Assembly (NCBI GenBank): GCA_963210315.1
Contig: OY723274.1
Location: 1,426,001 to 1,490,000 of the forward strand
Length of the DNA: 64,000 nt
Direction: 5' to 3'
Source of the DNA: Rhynchopus euleeides
Lineage: Eukaryota > Euglenozoa > Diplonemea > Diplonemida > Diplonemidae
Made by a program: the position numbers and the translations under genes. Under the pieces are notes generated by a model, which worked only from the letters and a program-made list of their open reading frames with translations, did no database searches and was not told the origin of the DNA. Positions 39,813 to 49,779 of this stretch are shown in pieces (positions within the stretch are counted from its first letter, which is position 1; each line of letters starts with the position of its first letter).

Positions 39813-40045
39813 ATGTCTCGTCGTCGTAGGATAAAAGACGACACAACAACGGAGGATGACGCAGAGGAAGATGATGACGGCGATGACGAGGAAGAGGGCA
39901 GTGATGAGGACGAGCCGGACCAGAAACGCCGTCGCGTCACGGGGGGGAAGGACAAGAAGCCCTCAGCGAAAAAGGCGGCCGTGAAAAAGCCACCCCCAAA
40001 GAAGCCAGCAGCGAAGAAGCCAGCCCCCAAGACTTCGGGTCGGTG
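39813..40045 (+). CDS. Acidic/basic N-terminal exon of the hAT transposase (uncertain)
   Basis: From the ATG at 39813 the frame gives MSRRRR, then an Asp/Glu-rich run, then Lys/Pro/Ala repeats (KKPPPKKPAAKK), ending in TGA at 40044-40046. It overlaps the transposase frame, so a splice or frameshift would be needed to join them. A CCCTCCACAG acceptor-like site lies 23 bases before the ATG. The sequence upstream (39644-39745) is a diverged copy of transposase codons at 40199-40300, so the 5' part has been rearranged. Confidence 0.35.
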
Positions 40046-41323
40046 AACGTCAAGGCGTTTGGCGACAAGAAGGAGGAGGGCATCTACTGCCTGGGCCACC
40101 ACCTCAACGCAGCGTTGAAGCGAGCAGTGCGCCAGTCATACCCCCGGGCGTATGCCTTCTGCACGCTGGTGTCGCAGTTCTTCGGGTGCAAGTCGCGCCG
40201 GCACCGTTGGAAGAAGTTTCAGGCACAGGGGGCGGAGAGGATGCATGATGCTGCAACGAACATCCGTGACACTCATTTGCGTGTGCGCACCGCTCTCGAC
40301 CGCGGAGCGGTGCGTGCGCTCCGCAAGCTTCTCCCATCCGTGAACGTCACAGATACCGATGCGGTGGTGCTGGAGCGGGCTGCCGCCTTTGTGGCGGAAA
40401 CAGACGACACCCACGCCGCCAATGTGGAGGTGTCCAGCCCTCAGCAACCCGCCTCTACTTCGGACACTCGATGGGCAGCGATGTTCGACCTGACAGTCCA
40501 CCTGCAGACCCGGTGTGCGATGCTGCTGCAGTTCGTCAGCGTGGAGATGGCGAGGAAGAAGAAGCCACTCACTCTCAGGCAGCTCTCTGAGCACATCCAG
40601 AAGGGAACATGGGAAGAGCACGTCAGCGAGACGGTGGCTGTGGCTGAGATGGTGGAGCCGGTGCTGTGGCTCGTGCGATGGGTGCAGAACCCGGAAGCCC
40701 GTCTGGGGCACATCAAAGTGCGGACTATCACGGAGGAGTACCAGAAGGTGGTGACGAACACCAGTTATCCTGCTCCTATCCGCACCTTGCTGAAGGATGC
40801 CTGGGAGTCTTGGCCGTCGAAGGCGAGGTTCGAGATGGCGCTCATCTTCGACCCGGAAACCGTGCTGATGGCTGACTTCGACGACTTCCCCGACATCACA
40901 AACCAGCTGGTGTGGGCCGTGGATTTCCATGCCCTTGCTGACGACGAGTGCTGGGCGGAGTTCACACAGTACCTCAATGCCCCTGCCGAATCCCTGCAGA
41001 CCGACACCCCGATTGCGTTCTGGCTGGAGAAGGGGAGGAAGCTGTTCCCCATCCTGGCGCCACATGTGGTGGCTTGGCTCCGCACGCCTGTGTCGGTCAC
41101 ACAGGTCGACAGTGTGTTTTCGACGGCAGAGTCCCGCAAGTCCAAGCGGGGGTCGAACATCTCGACGAAGACCTACGCGGATCGTCTGTTCTTGCAGCGG
41201 AACGGCGACCTCCTCGGCTACTTCGACAAGAGCAACCGGTTCGCAGAAGCCCTCGAAAGGGACTATGTCTCTGATGATTCCTCTGAGGAGGACGAATCCG
41301 AGACTGAGATGGATATCATTTAG
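40043..41323 (+). CDS. hAT transposase, C-terminal two thirds
   Basis: About 426 codons are open. The hAT motif C-x2-H-x-L-N (CLGHHLNAAL) is at residues about 16-25, followed by a TRW block (DTRWAAMFD). The C-terminal dimerisation (hATC) region is clear, with P-I-A-F-W, then LFPILAPHVVAWLRTPVSVTQVDSVFSTA. The tail is acidic. The first catalytic Asp region and the BED finger that normally precede the C-x2-H motif are missing here, so the gene is 5'-truncated or depends on upstream exons. The listed start is a GTG and is only the frame boundary, not a real initiation codon. Confidence 0.75.
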   Translation: MNVKAFGDKKEEGIYCLGHHLNAALKRAVRQSYPRAYAFCTLVSQFFGCKSRRHRWKKFQAQGAERMHDAATNIRDTHLRVRTALDRGAVRALRKLLPSVNVTDTDAVVLERAAAFVAETDDTHAANVEVSSPQQPASTSDTRWAAMFDLTVHLQTRCAMLLQFVSVEMARKKKPLTLRQLSEHIQKGTWEEHVSETVAVAEMVEPVLWLVRWVQNPEARLGHIKVRTITEEYQKVVTNTSYPAPIRTLLKDAWESWPSKARFEMALIFDPETVLMADFDDFPDITNQLVWAVDFHALADDECWAEFTQYLNAPAESLQTDTPIAFWLEKGRKLFPILAPHVVAWLRTPVSVTQVDSVFSTAESRKSKRGSNISTKTYADRLFLQRNGDLLGYFDKSNRFAEALERDYVSDDSSEEDESETEMDII

Positions 41324-41830
41324 AAGGGGGGATGGGGGGGGGGGGGGCGGCGTGCCAGGTCGTCTGTCCGTGATGTGGTTCCTGTGCTGTTCGGTGGGCG
41401 GGTGGGGGGGGGGGATGACGAATTCTGTCTCGATGTCTGATGACATCGAGGGTGTTGAAGGGACTGGGGGGGGGGGCGATGAATCCTGATGACGGACGAG
41501 TATGTGAAGGAATCTGACGAGGGCAGTGGTGTTCAAGAATAGTGCAACCCAGTAAGTATCGCATACGATAATCCCATTATCGTATACGACCGGATACGAT
41601 AATTATTATCGTATGCGATAACATACGATAATGGGATTATCGTATGCGATAATATACGATAATAATTATCGTATCCGTTCGTATACGATAATGGGATTAT
41701 CGCATCATACGATAATGGATTATCGTATGCGATAATAAATTATCGTATGCGATAATTTTCCGAAAATTATCGTATCTGGTATATGTGCGATAATAATTAT
41801 CGTTTGCACTGTATGCCTAGGGGGGGGGGG

Positions 41831-43944
41831 TAAGAGGGGCGTGTGGTTGTGACTGCTCTCCTGTCCCTCCCCCCCCCCCCCCCCCACTCATCCCATGCCC
41901 TCTGGGGGGGTTTTTTGGCATGCCGTTCATGGCTTGGCAGTGCTCGTGACATCAGGTTTTGGCTTGTCCGAGCCATGGCTACAACCTGGCACTGCCACAG
42001 CTTCTGGTGGCCCCGCCTGGACCGCTGCGCCGTGCTCCGGAAGCATGGAAAGGGCAAACATCATATGGGCTGCATTCAAAATACTGGCTTGTCAGGCCGG
42101 TGAAGAAAAAAAGGTGGGGGGGTCACATCCGCTGGTTGGCTTGGTTGACAATGCCTTGGCTCATCCCTCGAGTAAATGTGGCAGCCATTGCATGCACATA
42201 ACAACGCCTTTTTCTGGTTCTGGTGGCAGTGCCGTGTCTGGCCTGCCCACTGCTCCTGCCGTCTCCTCTCTGTTGCGCCAACAGAGAATCATCATTAGTT
42301 ACCACGCACAACGTTTGCGTAAATATCACACCCTCCTTTAGATGAGAGAGTTGTCAGTTGTGTTTGTGTGTGTGGAAGCGTCAACACACCACAGGTATCG
42401 CGGGTCAGTAGAGGATGTAGATGAGAGCTGAATTGACACTTTTCAGGTGGAACTGCGACGCTGAGGAGATTTGTGATCTAGTCGTCGCACAGCAGCTCGT
42501 GCGCCCGTGCCTACTCACAAAGCACACTTCTGCAGGCAATGTCTTCTGTGTGGTTCGCGCGATCCGCGGAGCCCATTTCTCGTTTAGCTGAAATGATCAT
42601 GAAAAATGGTTCGGAGCTGTATTTTTACAGTCGCTGGGCATGGGTTTTTTCGGCCATGAAGCGAAAGGAGCATGTTGTTCGGTCAACTGCATCCCCTTCA
42701 GCCCAGTCGGGTTTCCCACTGGGGTGGATCTGGGTGGGATCCTCTGAGCAGGCGCGATGCACTTTGTGAGTGCTTGCCGTCTGCACCGCACCCCCTAAGG
42801 TTTTACACTTTGTCCAGCGGCTCCTCCTTCAAGCCTCTCCGTGATCAAAACTGGCAACCGCTCTTTATTTTTTTTCGAACACCGGCCATCGTTTTACAGC
42901 GAACGAAACGAAGAATGTCACATCATCCCCACACCCCTGCTTTGAAGGCGCGATCTGTTACTTTTTTGCTGCCCAGCAGGCTCGGCTGTCAGAGTGGAAA
43001 ACACGCAGCGTCTTTCGTGGGTGTTTGGTGTTGTGGAAAATCACTGCGCTCATCCGCACAAACAAAAGTCCTGACTTCTTTCAGTTCGGCGTAGCCACTG
43101 GGGGGGAACCCTTCTGTGCCATATTTTTTTACTGGTCTTCTTGCGACACCCTTCCCCCCTGACTCTCACCACCTCATCAGACGGAGGAGTGGTGTACACA
43201 AAGAGTAGGGGGCTGTTTTCGTTTTTTGTTGGGCATTCCAAAACAAAGAGTTGTCAGCAGGTCTTTGTTTGTCACGCATTGCTGCCGCTTCGTGATTCCA
43301 GCAATATGCACAGAGCGGCCCCCGCTTGGGCTGAGTTCCCAAGAGGTCGTGACAAAGGGAAGCGAGGTTGTGGCGTAGCGAAATGAATCCTACTGCAACT
43401 GAAGCTTTGAGTGGCCGCCATTCTCCTCCAGCGAGGCACACATCGCGTGCTCCAAGGGAACCACCAGCTTGGCTGATTTCTTGTGGCTGCTAGGTGGGTG
43501 GGATGTGGGGCTTTGTGGGGCTCAAGTAGATGGGCCCAAGAAGCGCATGGGTCAGCGATGTTGGCCATGGTGGGAATGGCAACGGCCCAGTCAAACGTTG
43601 CATGGGAGGGGCAACGTGCGGTCAAGCCAGTATGGTTGGCACCTCTGAGTACCCCGCAGGCTTCTAGATCCCGTGTATTGGCATCGTGCTGTTCGCCTCC
43701 TCATAAAGTTGCCTCAAGATCGGTGTATTGATTCTGAACGATTTGAATGTGATGCCATCCCCTATTCAAAAAATAAAAGCGTTCGGCATCGAGGGGTTCA
43801 AAAGCGACCCGGATTTCTCACACCTTGTCTCCTCCCGACCCCACTCCCCGTCTTTCCGATTATCACCTTTTGCCCCTGGCACCTTCGCCCCCTGCCGCCC
43901 CACTTTTTTGCTTTTGTTTTTTTTTGTTTATTTTCATTTTCATT
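41831..43944. other. Intergenic / decayed repeats
   Basis: No gene was seen. Positions 43080-43290 are homologous to 55755-55925 (shared GTGGTGTACACAAAGAGT and flanks). A C-run lies at 41870-41885. A pyrimidine and AT-rich stretch precedes the hAT-like element at 43945. Confidence 0.5.
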
Positions 43945-44862
43945 CAGGGTATAAGATAGACTTTTTTTCTGGCGCCGTTTTCCGGTTTTTCTGGTTTTGA
44001 AATTTTTCGCGCGCGCCTTCGGCGCGCGCGACCCGCGCAAACCCTCTCAGAATCACACCCAACACGGCTGGACCAGGCTCTGCCGAACAGCAGTGGCGTG
44101 TTGCTCCACGCAGCTCCCCGAAGGGACGGAACTGAGCTTTCAATGCGTCCACGTACTGACGGAGCGCGGCTTCGCATCACCTCCCGCATCAGGACAAACC
44201 CCCCTGAGGGTGCTGCTCTGCTGGTACGCCTCACGAAGGGCAACTACCTTCATGGTCGAGCTTGTTGCATGACCACCCCCTTGAGGCAGTCAGTCAGACG
44301 ATGCGCACAACGTGCGCTCATGCGAACACCAGCGGGTGTCTCCAACACTGCACAAATCGCGGTCCCGCCAGAACCCGAATCCGTCGATCCTCTCCAAAGC
44401 GGACATGCACTCCCGAAAACATCGGAGTTTGCATGTGCCATCCCCAGCAAGGCAAACGTGCTCGAGACAAGGTCGTAGCTTGCGTGGATGACAGGGTGGT
44501 CCTTGGCAGTGTGCACCGCAACGAGATTGAGTGCATGCGCTCGGCAAGCCGCCCAGAAGGAGTACGGTGCGGTCGGAATGATCAAGCTAGAAGACCTGCA
44601 TGACGAGGACATCACCACCCACCGGGTCCCGCTGGGCTCCTTTTCTCCGCTTCTCTGCTTTCTTTTGACTGTTTGAGCTCCGTGCGGATCACGATGGGGT
44701 CACTTTCCATATTTTTTTGGCTAATGGTCCCACTGGTTGACTGTCACAAAGGTTCCCCAAAAACCGGCGAAAATCCGATCGGCCCTTTTTTTTTTCCAGA
44801 AAACCGGAAACCGGGAAACCCTGGTTTTGAAAACCGGAAAACCAGACCTATCTTATCCCCTG
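43945..44862 (-). mobile_element. hAT-like element, copy 1, with transposase remnant
   Basis: The element is 918 bp. The ends are CAGGGTATAAGATAG and CTATCTTATCCCCTG, and an exact 8-bp duplication TTTTCATT flanks it (43937-43944 and 44863-44870). CAGGG ends with 8-bp duplications are typical of hAT elements. Inside are a TTCG-loop GC hairpin at 44008-44030 and a - strand transposase fragment. It shares both ends and several internal blocks with 50438-51634. Confidence 0.88.
44250..44618 (-). pseudogene. hAT transposase fragment
   Basis: A 122-codon - strand frame contains C-x2-H-x-L-N-L (CRAHALNLVAVHTAKD), the hAT signature found in zinc-finger MYM/hAT-C transposases, followed by a helical stretch. 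Nothing else of a transposase is intact, so the element is non-autonomous. The host element's orientation is set by this fragment. Confidence 0.55.
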
Positions 44863-45304
44863 TTTTCATTTGCCACCGCAAGTGGGAAGTGATATGTTCC
44901 CGCGCGAGGGTGTCCGATGGGTGTGGGGCCCAGGCCAGGCGCGTGGTTGCCACAGCGTGTCTTGTTTCCTTCGACCTTCAATGGTGGTACATGAAGGGCC
45001 GAACAGCCTTTGGTCCACGTTGATGAGGTACCAGCCAGTATAAGATGACGTCAAGAAACAACCACACCGTGCGCCTGTCTTGTCTGATCCTGCGCCTGTT
45101 GCACCCTCGCTGCTGTATTGGAGCATATGCTTGCCATGCCGGTGTTCTTCCTCTCTTGCCTTGTTGCCACTAGTTTCTGTCCGGCCTGTGTGCTCAACAA
45201 CCGCACGCCGTACCGCATGTATTTTGTGTGTGGTAGACAGTGGAGATTGAACCAGGAAGAGATATTCGATGTGTTCCTGTCCTCCACCAGAAATCATGTA
45301 TGTG

Positions 45305-45662
45305 TGTGTGTGGTTATAAAGTTTTAAGGCGGTGTCGCCCTGCACGGGCAGTAGCACCTCCCCTTCAGTATCGCACTCCCGAAGGATTCCCCAACACGAC
45401 GTGACACCGGTTTCGACGCGTACTCTTCGTACCCCTCCCCCCGGCCGCGTCTCTTCAGCGAAGAACCGGGGATAATCGGACCAGGGCTAGCTAAACCCTG
45501 GTGGTGTCACGGGTGGGGTTGGAGAGGGAGAAAAGGTAGAAATGAAGTTGCGAAAAAGTCAAACACTGACACGTGAAATCAATAAAAAAGCGGTATATAT
45601 CGCCCCCTTGCTGCGACAAAGACACTAAATAGTCAGGCCGCTCCAAGAGTCTTGAGGGCTTG
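45305..45662. repeat. Terminal direct repeat (LTR), left
   Basis: This 358-bp repeat is identical to 46103-46460 apart from one seen substitution (near 45537). It begins TGTGTGTGGTTATAAAG and contains AATAAA and TATATA motifs near its right end. Confidence 0.85.
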
Positions 45663-46102
45663 AAGGGAGAAACAGGTTGCTGATGAGTCTCAGGAGCAGG
45701 CACCTTTTGTCCGCCCACATGACCTTCGCCCGAAGGCGAACCTCGTCCAGCTTGGCTCGATCGCCACAGAGAAGGGGATCATTCTCCGCTGTGGTGAACA
45801 TCTTAAAAACCGAGGGTGCAGAGGTGGGGCAGCCCACTGGTGCGACAGCAGACCGCCCCCGGATAGCTATAACTAGTGCATAGGAAGCATACGACGGCAC
45901 ACGCAACAGATGCCGAAGGCACAACGGCGGGTCACTTTTAACCACCAGAGGAGTGGCACTCCCGAGGGGTGGGGAAGGGGGGGTAGTCACAACACTTTCG
46001 AAGGAAGTAAAGGGGCAAATGGGATGTTTTGTGCAAGGTAGAAAGGAAGTCACAACATGAGGCAGGGGGGATTGCTCATCAGGCCTGGGGGAATAGAGGG
46101 TT

Positions 46103-46460
46103 TGTGTGTGGTTATAAAGTTTTAAGGCGGTGTCGCCCTGCACGGGCAGTAGCACCTCCCCTTCAGTATCGCACTCCCGAAGGATTCCCCAACACGACGT
46201 GACACCGGTTTCGACGCGTACTCTTCGTACCCCTCCCCCCGGCCGCGTCTCTTCAGCGAAGAACCGGGGATAATCGGACCAGGGCTAGCTAAACCCTGGT
46301 GGTGTCACGGGTGGGGTTGGAGAGGGAGAAAAGGAAGAAATGAAGTTGCGAAAAAGTCAAACACTGACACGTGAAATCAATAAAAAAGCGGTATATATCG
46401 CCCCCTTGCTGCGACAAAGACACTAAATAGTCAGGCCGCTCCAAGAGTCTTGAGGGCTTG
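46103..46460. repeat. Terminal direct repeat (LTR), right
   Basis: This is the partner of 45305-45662 and is followed directly by the GT microsatellite. Confidence 0.85.
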
Positions 46461-47260
46461 TGTGTGTGTGTGTGTGTGTGTGGCGATTACATCAGTAGGC
46501 TAGTCAATACCTTCTTCGGCACGGTCGCAAAGGGTTCCCCTGTGCGGCCGCCATGTCTGATTGGTCTACTCTGTGCATCGCACCCCACTTTGTGCTACGG
46601 TGATGTTGCATCCCTTTTTATTTTGGTGCCCATTTTACTGAAGCAACATAACGTGTGCGATGCTGGTCATGGATTTGTGGAGGAAATCGATAGGCTGATC
46701 GTATTTGTTTTGGGGAGTAGCAGTATCGCATACAGGGGCCAGTGCTATGGCCACCCCGATGTTGAGATCCGCTTTTCCAAGAGACAGTCCACCAACAAGG
46801 CCTCTGTTTGCGTGCGGTCGAGTGGTCAAACACCTTCGCTGAGCGGAGGCTGCGTTAAATATGGCTTCGTTCCTAACACCCCTTCCCCTTCCCCTTCCTC
46901 ATCCGCCAGACACTACATGCTGCACGAAGCCCCCAGAACCCAAAGCAGCTGCAGGGGAAAATAAATCAAAAGTGATACGACAAACCCACGTGATGTGGGC
47001 GTAACGAAGGGGCTGAAATCTGAGTTCTTCATCACTCTCCTGCCGTTTTACAGGGTCTCAAAAACCCAGGCCTTCGCGGCATGTGTGTGCGCCCAATGAA
47101 GAGCGGTGCGGGAGTGGCGCTGCCCTTTTTATTGTTGCAGTGTTACTGAACAATAGGTGCCCCACCCCTTGTTGCATCATGCAGGGCTGCGACTTCCCCC
47201 ACCCCACCCCACCCCCCGTTCCTACATAGGGTGTCGGGAGACTTGGCTTGCCTTCATTTT
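46461..47260. other. Intergenic with GT microsatellite
   Basis: GT repeats lie at 46461-46482. The remaining sequence has open frames up to 168 codons on the + strand but no recognisable domain and no conserved codon pattern. Confidence 0.5.
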
Positions 47261-47601
47261 CACGGTGGGGTACGACACCCGATGTCGGACCCTGTGGGTA
47301 ACCCATTTTTTAGGTACCCTGGGTACCTAAATTAGGTACCCCCACCCCCGAAAGGTACCCCAAAAACAGTGGAAATCGGGTTCAAATGTCCAAAAACGTC
47401 CAAAATAGACCCTCCCCAAAAAAAATTCGAAAGGGTCCCCCCCTTGGCGTCGTGGTCTACCAACTTTCGGGGGTGGGGGTACCTAAATTAGGTACCCTGG
47501 GTACCTAAATTCGGTACCCAGGGTACCTAAATACGTTTTCGGATTTTCGGCCGATTTGGCTCCCTAAAAGGGTTACCCTCTGGTTGTCGTACCCCACCGT
47601 G
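47261..47601. mobile_element. 341-bp MITE rich in GGTACC palindromes
   Basis: The 16-bp inverted ends are perfect: CACGGTGGGGTACGAC at 47261-47276 and its complement at 47586-47601. Several GGTACC(C)/GGGTACC palindromes and the phrase GGTACCTAAATT recur inside. The same phrase occurs in the arms of the 38169-39316 element, which suggests relatedness. No clear target duplication was found. Confidence 0.7.
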
Positions 47602-47654
47602 TTCGACAAATCACACACCCCCCCCCCTCCTCCTCCACACCCCCAGGCATGTCG

Positions 47655-47880
47655 CTAAGCGTCGACCGTCGACCCAGTGATTTTGGGTTTCCCCCCCCAT
47701 AAAAAAGCGTCGACCCAGCGTCGACCCAGTGGAACTGGGTTGCCATTCAAGCCTGGACCAAGCGTCAACCCATTCCGGGTCGACGCTAACCTAGCGTTGA
47801 CCCGGTTCCACTGGGTCGACGCTCACCAAGCGTCGACCAAGCGTCAACCCACTTTCACTGGGTCGACGTCGAAGAGAGTA
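47655..47880. repeat. Cluster of GTCGAC palindromes
   Basis: Eight exact GTCGAC sites in about 220 bp, plus variants (GTCAACC, GTTGACC), are arranged as repeated AGCGTCGACCCAGTGG units in both orientations. This looks like a subterminal binding-site array of a transposon whose ends I could not fix. Confidence 0.6.
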
Positions 47881-47893
47881 TGGTTTTGCAGGA

Positions 47894-47951
47894 ACAGATG
47901 CTCACTACCGTGGCCTCCGGCGGCTGGGGGGCTCCGCCCCCCAGACCCCCC
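47894..47951 (+). repeat. 58-bp hairpin module, copy 1
   Basis: It runs from ACAGATG(C/T)TCACTACCG to a C-run, with the perfect hairpin CTGGGGGGC-TCC-GCCCCCCAG inside. It is one of seven copies. Confidence 0.85.
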
Positions 47952-48045
47952 TGTATAGCGTGTGCACACAGGTCAGGAATCCAACAGCTCCAGTAGCCTC
48001 AGGAGGACGCAGCCAACTCACACAGAATCTGTACGCCCACAATGA

Positions 48046-48103
48046 ACAGATGTTCACTACCGTGGCCTCCGGCGGCTGGGGGGCTCCGACCCCCAGACCC
48101 CCC
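48046..48103 (+). repeat. 58-bp hairpin module, copy 2
   Basis: This copy lies in tandem with copy 1, about 150 bp away. One stem base is changed (G to A). The 60 bp upstream (CCTCAGGAGGACGCAG and onward) also match sequence beside the pair at 56641-56873. Confidence 0.8.
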
Positions 48104-48753
48104 ATCTCGCGTGCCCGTCTAGTAACCAAGTCCTTGCGCTTCAACGGCCGTGGCATATCAGGGGGTAAATCATGGTCCCGAAAGCCATTTTTTGGGTTTC
48201 TTCCGGCACCCGAGGATGGCGCGAGCGGGAGAGGAACCACGGAAGGAACCCAGCGCCTCACACCGTGCCCACCTAGCGGTCCACCGACGGGAAAATTAGG
48301 CAACAACACGAGCGCGCGCGAAGCGCGCGCGAGAAAAATTGACCCCTAGTGTTTCCCCCTGATCCCCCCCCAAAACAGGAGCGTCAACCCACCAAATCTC
48401 CATAATCGAAAAGTTAGCGACAGGCCTGGCACACCCCTGTTCCAGCGCTTACGATACACTAAAGTGTTGCTCTGGGCGACCTGGGTGTTCTCTTCGAGAC
48501 AAAATACCGATTGGCTTTTTTGCCCCCCCCGGGTTTTAGGCCTTACCACACAGAACAACAGCCTTATCTCTCCCAGGGGGTCTTTGCTGGTCGTTATTCC
48601 TCGTCAATCTCCGTCAGTTTTCAGCCAATTTGACAGGAAATTCACCAAAATGCACTGACGACCGTATTGCAATTTGGGTTAGCGTGCTGGCATCGCAGCC
48701 TGGCCCCGAAGGACCATACCGTGAGGAACCGGGCCCGCTATCCTACTCTTGCT
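48104..48753. other. Intergenic with GC hairpin
   Basis: A GC hairpin with a GAA loop is at 48311-48331, followed by an A-run, and a CCCCCTG end-like motif follows at about 48355. No gene was seen. Confidence 0.4.
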
Positions 48754-49779
48754 CTACGTGACACCACACGGTTTCGCTCTCCTCCTCGTTGCGCTGTAAA
48801 GGAGGGGGGACACACACACACTGGAAGCCGGAGATTGCGCCTGCTGATACTGAGGCGCAATCTTCGCGACGACGCGTTGAAAAGAGCGCGGAATAGCCGC
48901 CGAACGAAAGATGGTGGGAGAGGGGATGCAGCGGGTGCGCTTCGGAACCGCACGCAACACCTGCTTCTGGAGGAAACGAGAACGAGAAGGACGGACAGCA
49001 CGTGTCTTGCGCTCCAAGAAGCGCAAGGCCTGTGAGGCCCGTGGGAAAGGGGAAGGCACGCCCGATCTAGCTGTGCTGATGATCGTGCGGGAGGAAGGAA
49101 AACCTGCTCTGTTGTTATGAAACGAGCATCGCTCCAGGGCAGATTCGTCTGCCTCCCGCATGTGCGCTACACGTTTCTGCGCGCGGGGAACCGAGGACTC
49201 AGAAGGGGAGGAAGGGGAGAAAGGAAGTCGACGCCCCACGTAAGGGCTCGGCGACGTGCACTCGTGGGAGAGCGTGTCGCCCCCCTGGTGAGACGGCGTT
49301 TCTGCCTGCCAGTCGGGAAGAGAGGGGGTTGCAGTGTCTAAAGGCACTAGGGGCTCCTGACATGGAGAGGGTGGTGGGGGTGACACAGTGTCTGATGGGG
49401 GACTAAGCCGAGTGTCGACGGGCTGAAAGCCCGGCGAGTCATCCACAACAAGGGAAGGTGCAGGCGAGAGAGGAAGGGGGGAAGCAAGTTCTGATGGGGG
49501 CATGATACTATCCTCGTCAGGCCGAAGGCTTGACGCTGAAATCGGTGAACCAGGGGACACGGGGGGTTGAGGTTCTACTCTTCTGTTGTTAAAGGAGCGT
49601 TGCCCCAGGGCAGATTCGCCTGTCTCCTGTATGGGTGCTACCCGCTTCTGCGCGCGGGGCACCGAGGACTCAGAGGGGAGAGAGGGAGAGAAAGGAAGGC
49701 GGCGCCCCACGCAAGGGCTCGGAGATCTCCGTTGCGTGGCGCTCTCTGGGAGGGGCGGCGAGCCCGACTGCGGGGTCTG
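48754..49779 (-). CDS. Hypothetical Pro/Ser-rich protein with internal duplication (doubtful)
   Basis: An open - strand frame of about 340 codons carries two copies of a roughly 45-residue unit (VGRRLPFSPS, SESSVPRAQKRVA, ESAL) about 155 residues apart. The corresponding DNA repeats are 49120-49245 and 49590-49715. The C-terminal third is Arg-rich. There is no in-frame ATG near the 5' end, but CTACAG at about 49779 could be a splice acceptor. The frame is conserved between the two repeats, which weakly favours coding. I do not recognise the protein. Confidence 0.3.
   Translation of the reverse strand, partial: QTPQSGSPPLPESATQRRSPSPCVGRRLPFSPSLPSESSVPRAQKRVAPIQETGESALGQRSFNNRRVEPQPPVSPGSPISASSLRPDEDSIMPPSELASPLPLSPAPSLVVDDSPGFQPVDTRLSPPSDTVSPPPPSPCQEPLVPLDTATPSLPDWQAETPSHQGGDTLSHECTSPSPYVGRRLPFSPSSPSESSVPRAQKRVAHMREADESALERCSFHNNRAGFPSSRTIISTARSGVPSPFPRASQALRFLERKTRAVRPSRSRFLQKQVLRAVPKRTRCIPSPTIFRSAAIPRSFQRVVAKIAPQYQQAQSPASSVCVSPLLYSATRRRAKPCGVT

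Larger units (their letters stand above)
39317..41819 (+). mobile_element. hAT-type DNA transposon with palindromic subterminal arrays
   Basis: The terminal inverted repeats start TAGGCATACAGTGCAAACG (39317-39335; complement at 41801-41819) and run into dense arrays of CGATAAT/ATTATCG palindromes (39336-39425 and 41558-41810). The interior encodes a hAT transposase. If the adjoining TA-element is removed, the original site reads G-run, element, G-run (38154-38166 and 41820-41830). That is consistent with an 8-bp GGGGGGGG duplication, though a homopolymer is weak evidence. Confidence 0.75.
45305..46460. mobile_element. TRIM-like miniature LTR element
   Basis: Two 358-bp direct terminal repeats enclose about 440 bp with no gag or pol. 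TGTG lies on both outer sides, within a GT-rich target (a GT microsatellite follows at 46461-46482). A purine-rich stretch, GGGGGAATAGAGGG, sits just before the right repeat like a polypurine tract. Near-identity of the repeats implies a recent insertion or recent gene conversion. No coding autonomous partner is present in the window. Confidence 0.75.

Noticed and set aside
39317..41819. Direct 8-bp duplication right next to the hAT ends
   Set aside because: The bases now touching the ends are not a direct repeat. The duplication appears only as G-runs after removing the adjacent TA element, so it remains weak.
46458..46964. 168-codon + ORF after the TRIM-like element
   Set aside because: It begins in a GT microsatellite and ends in low complexity, with no recognisable domain or codon bias.
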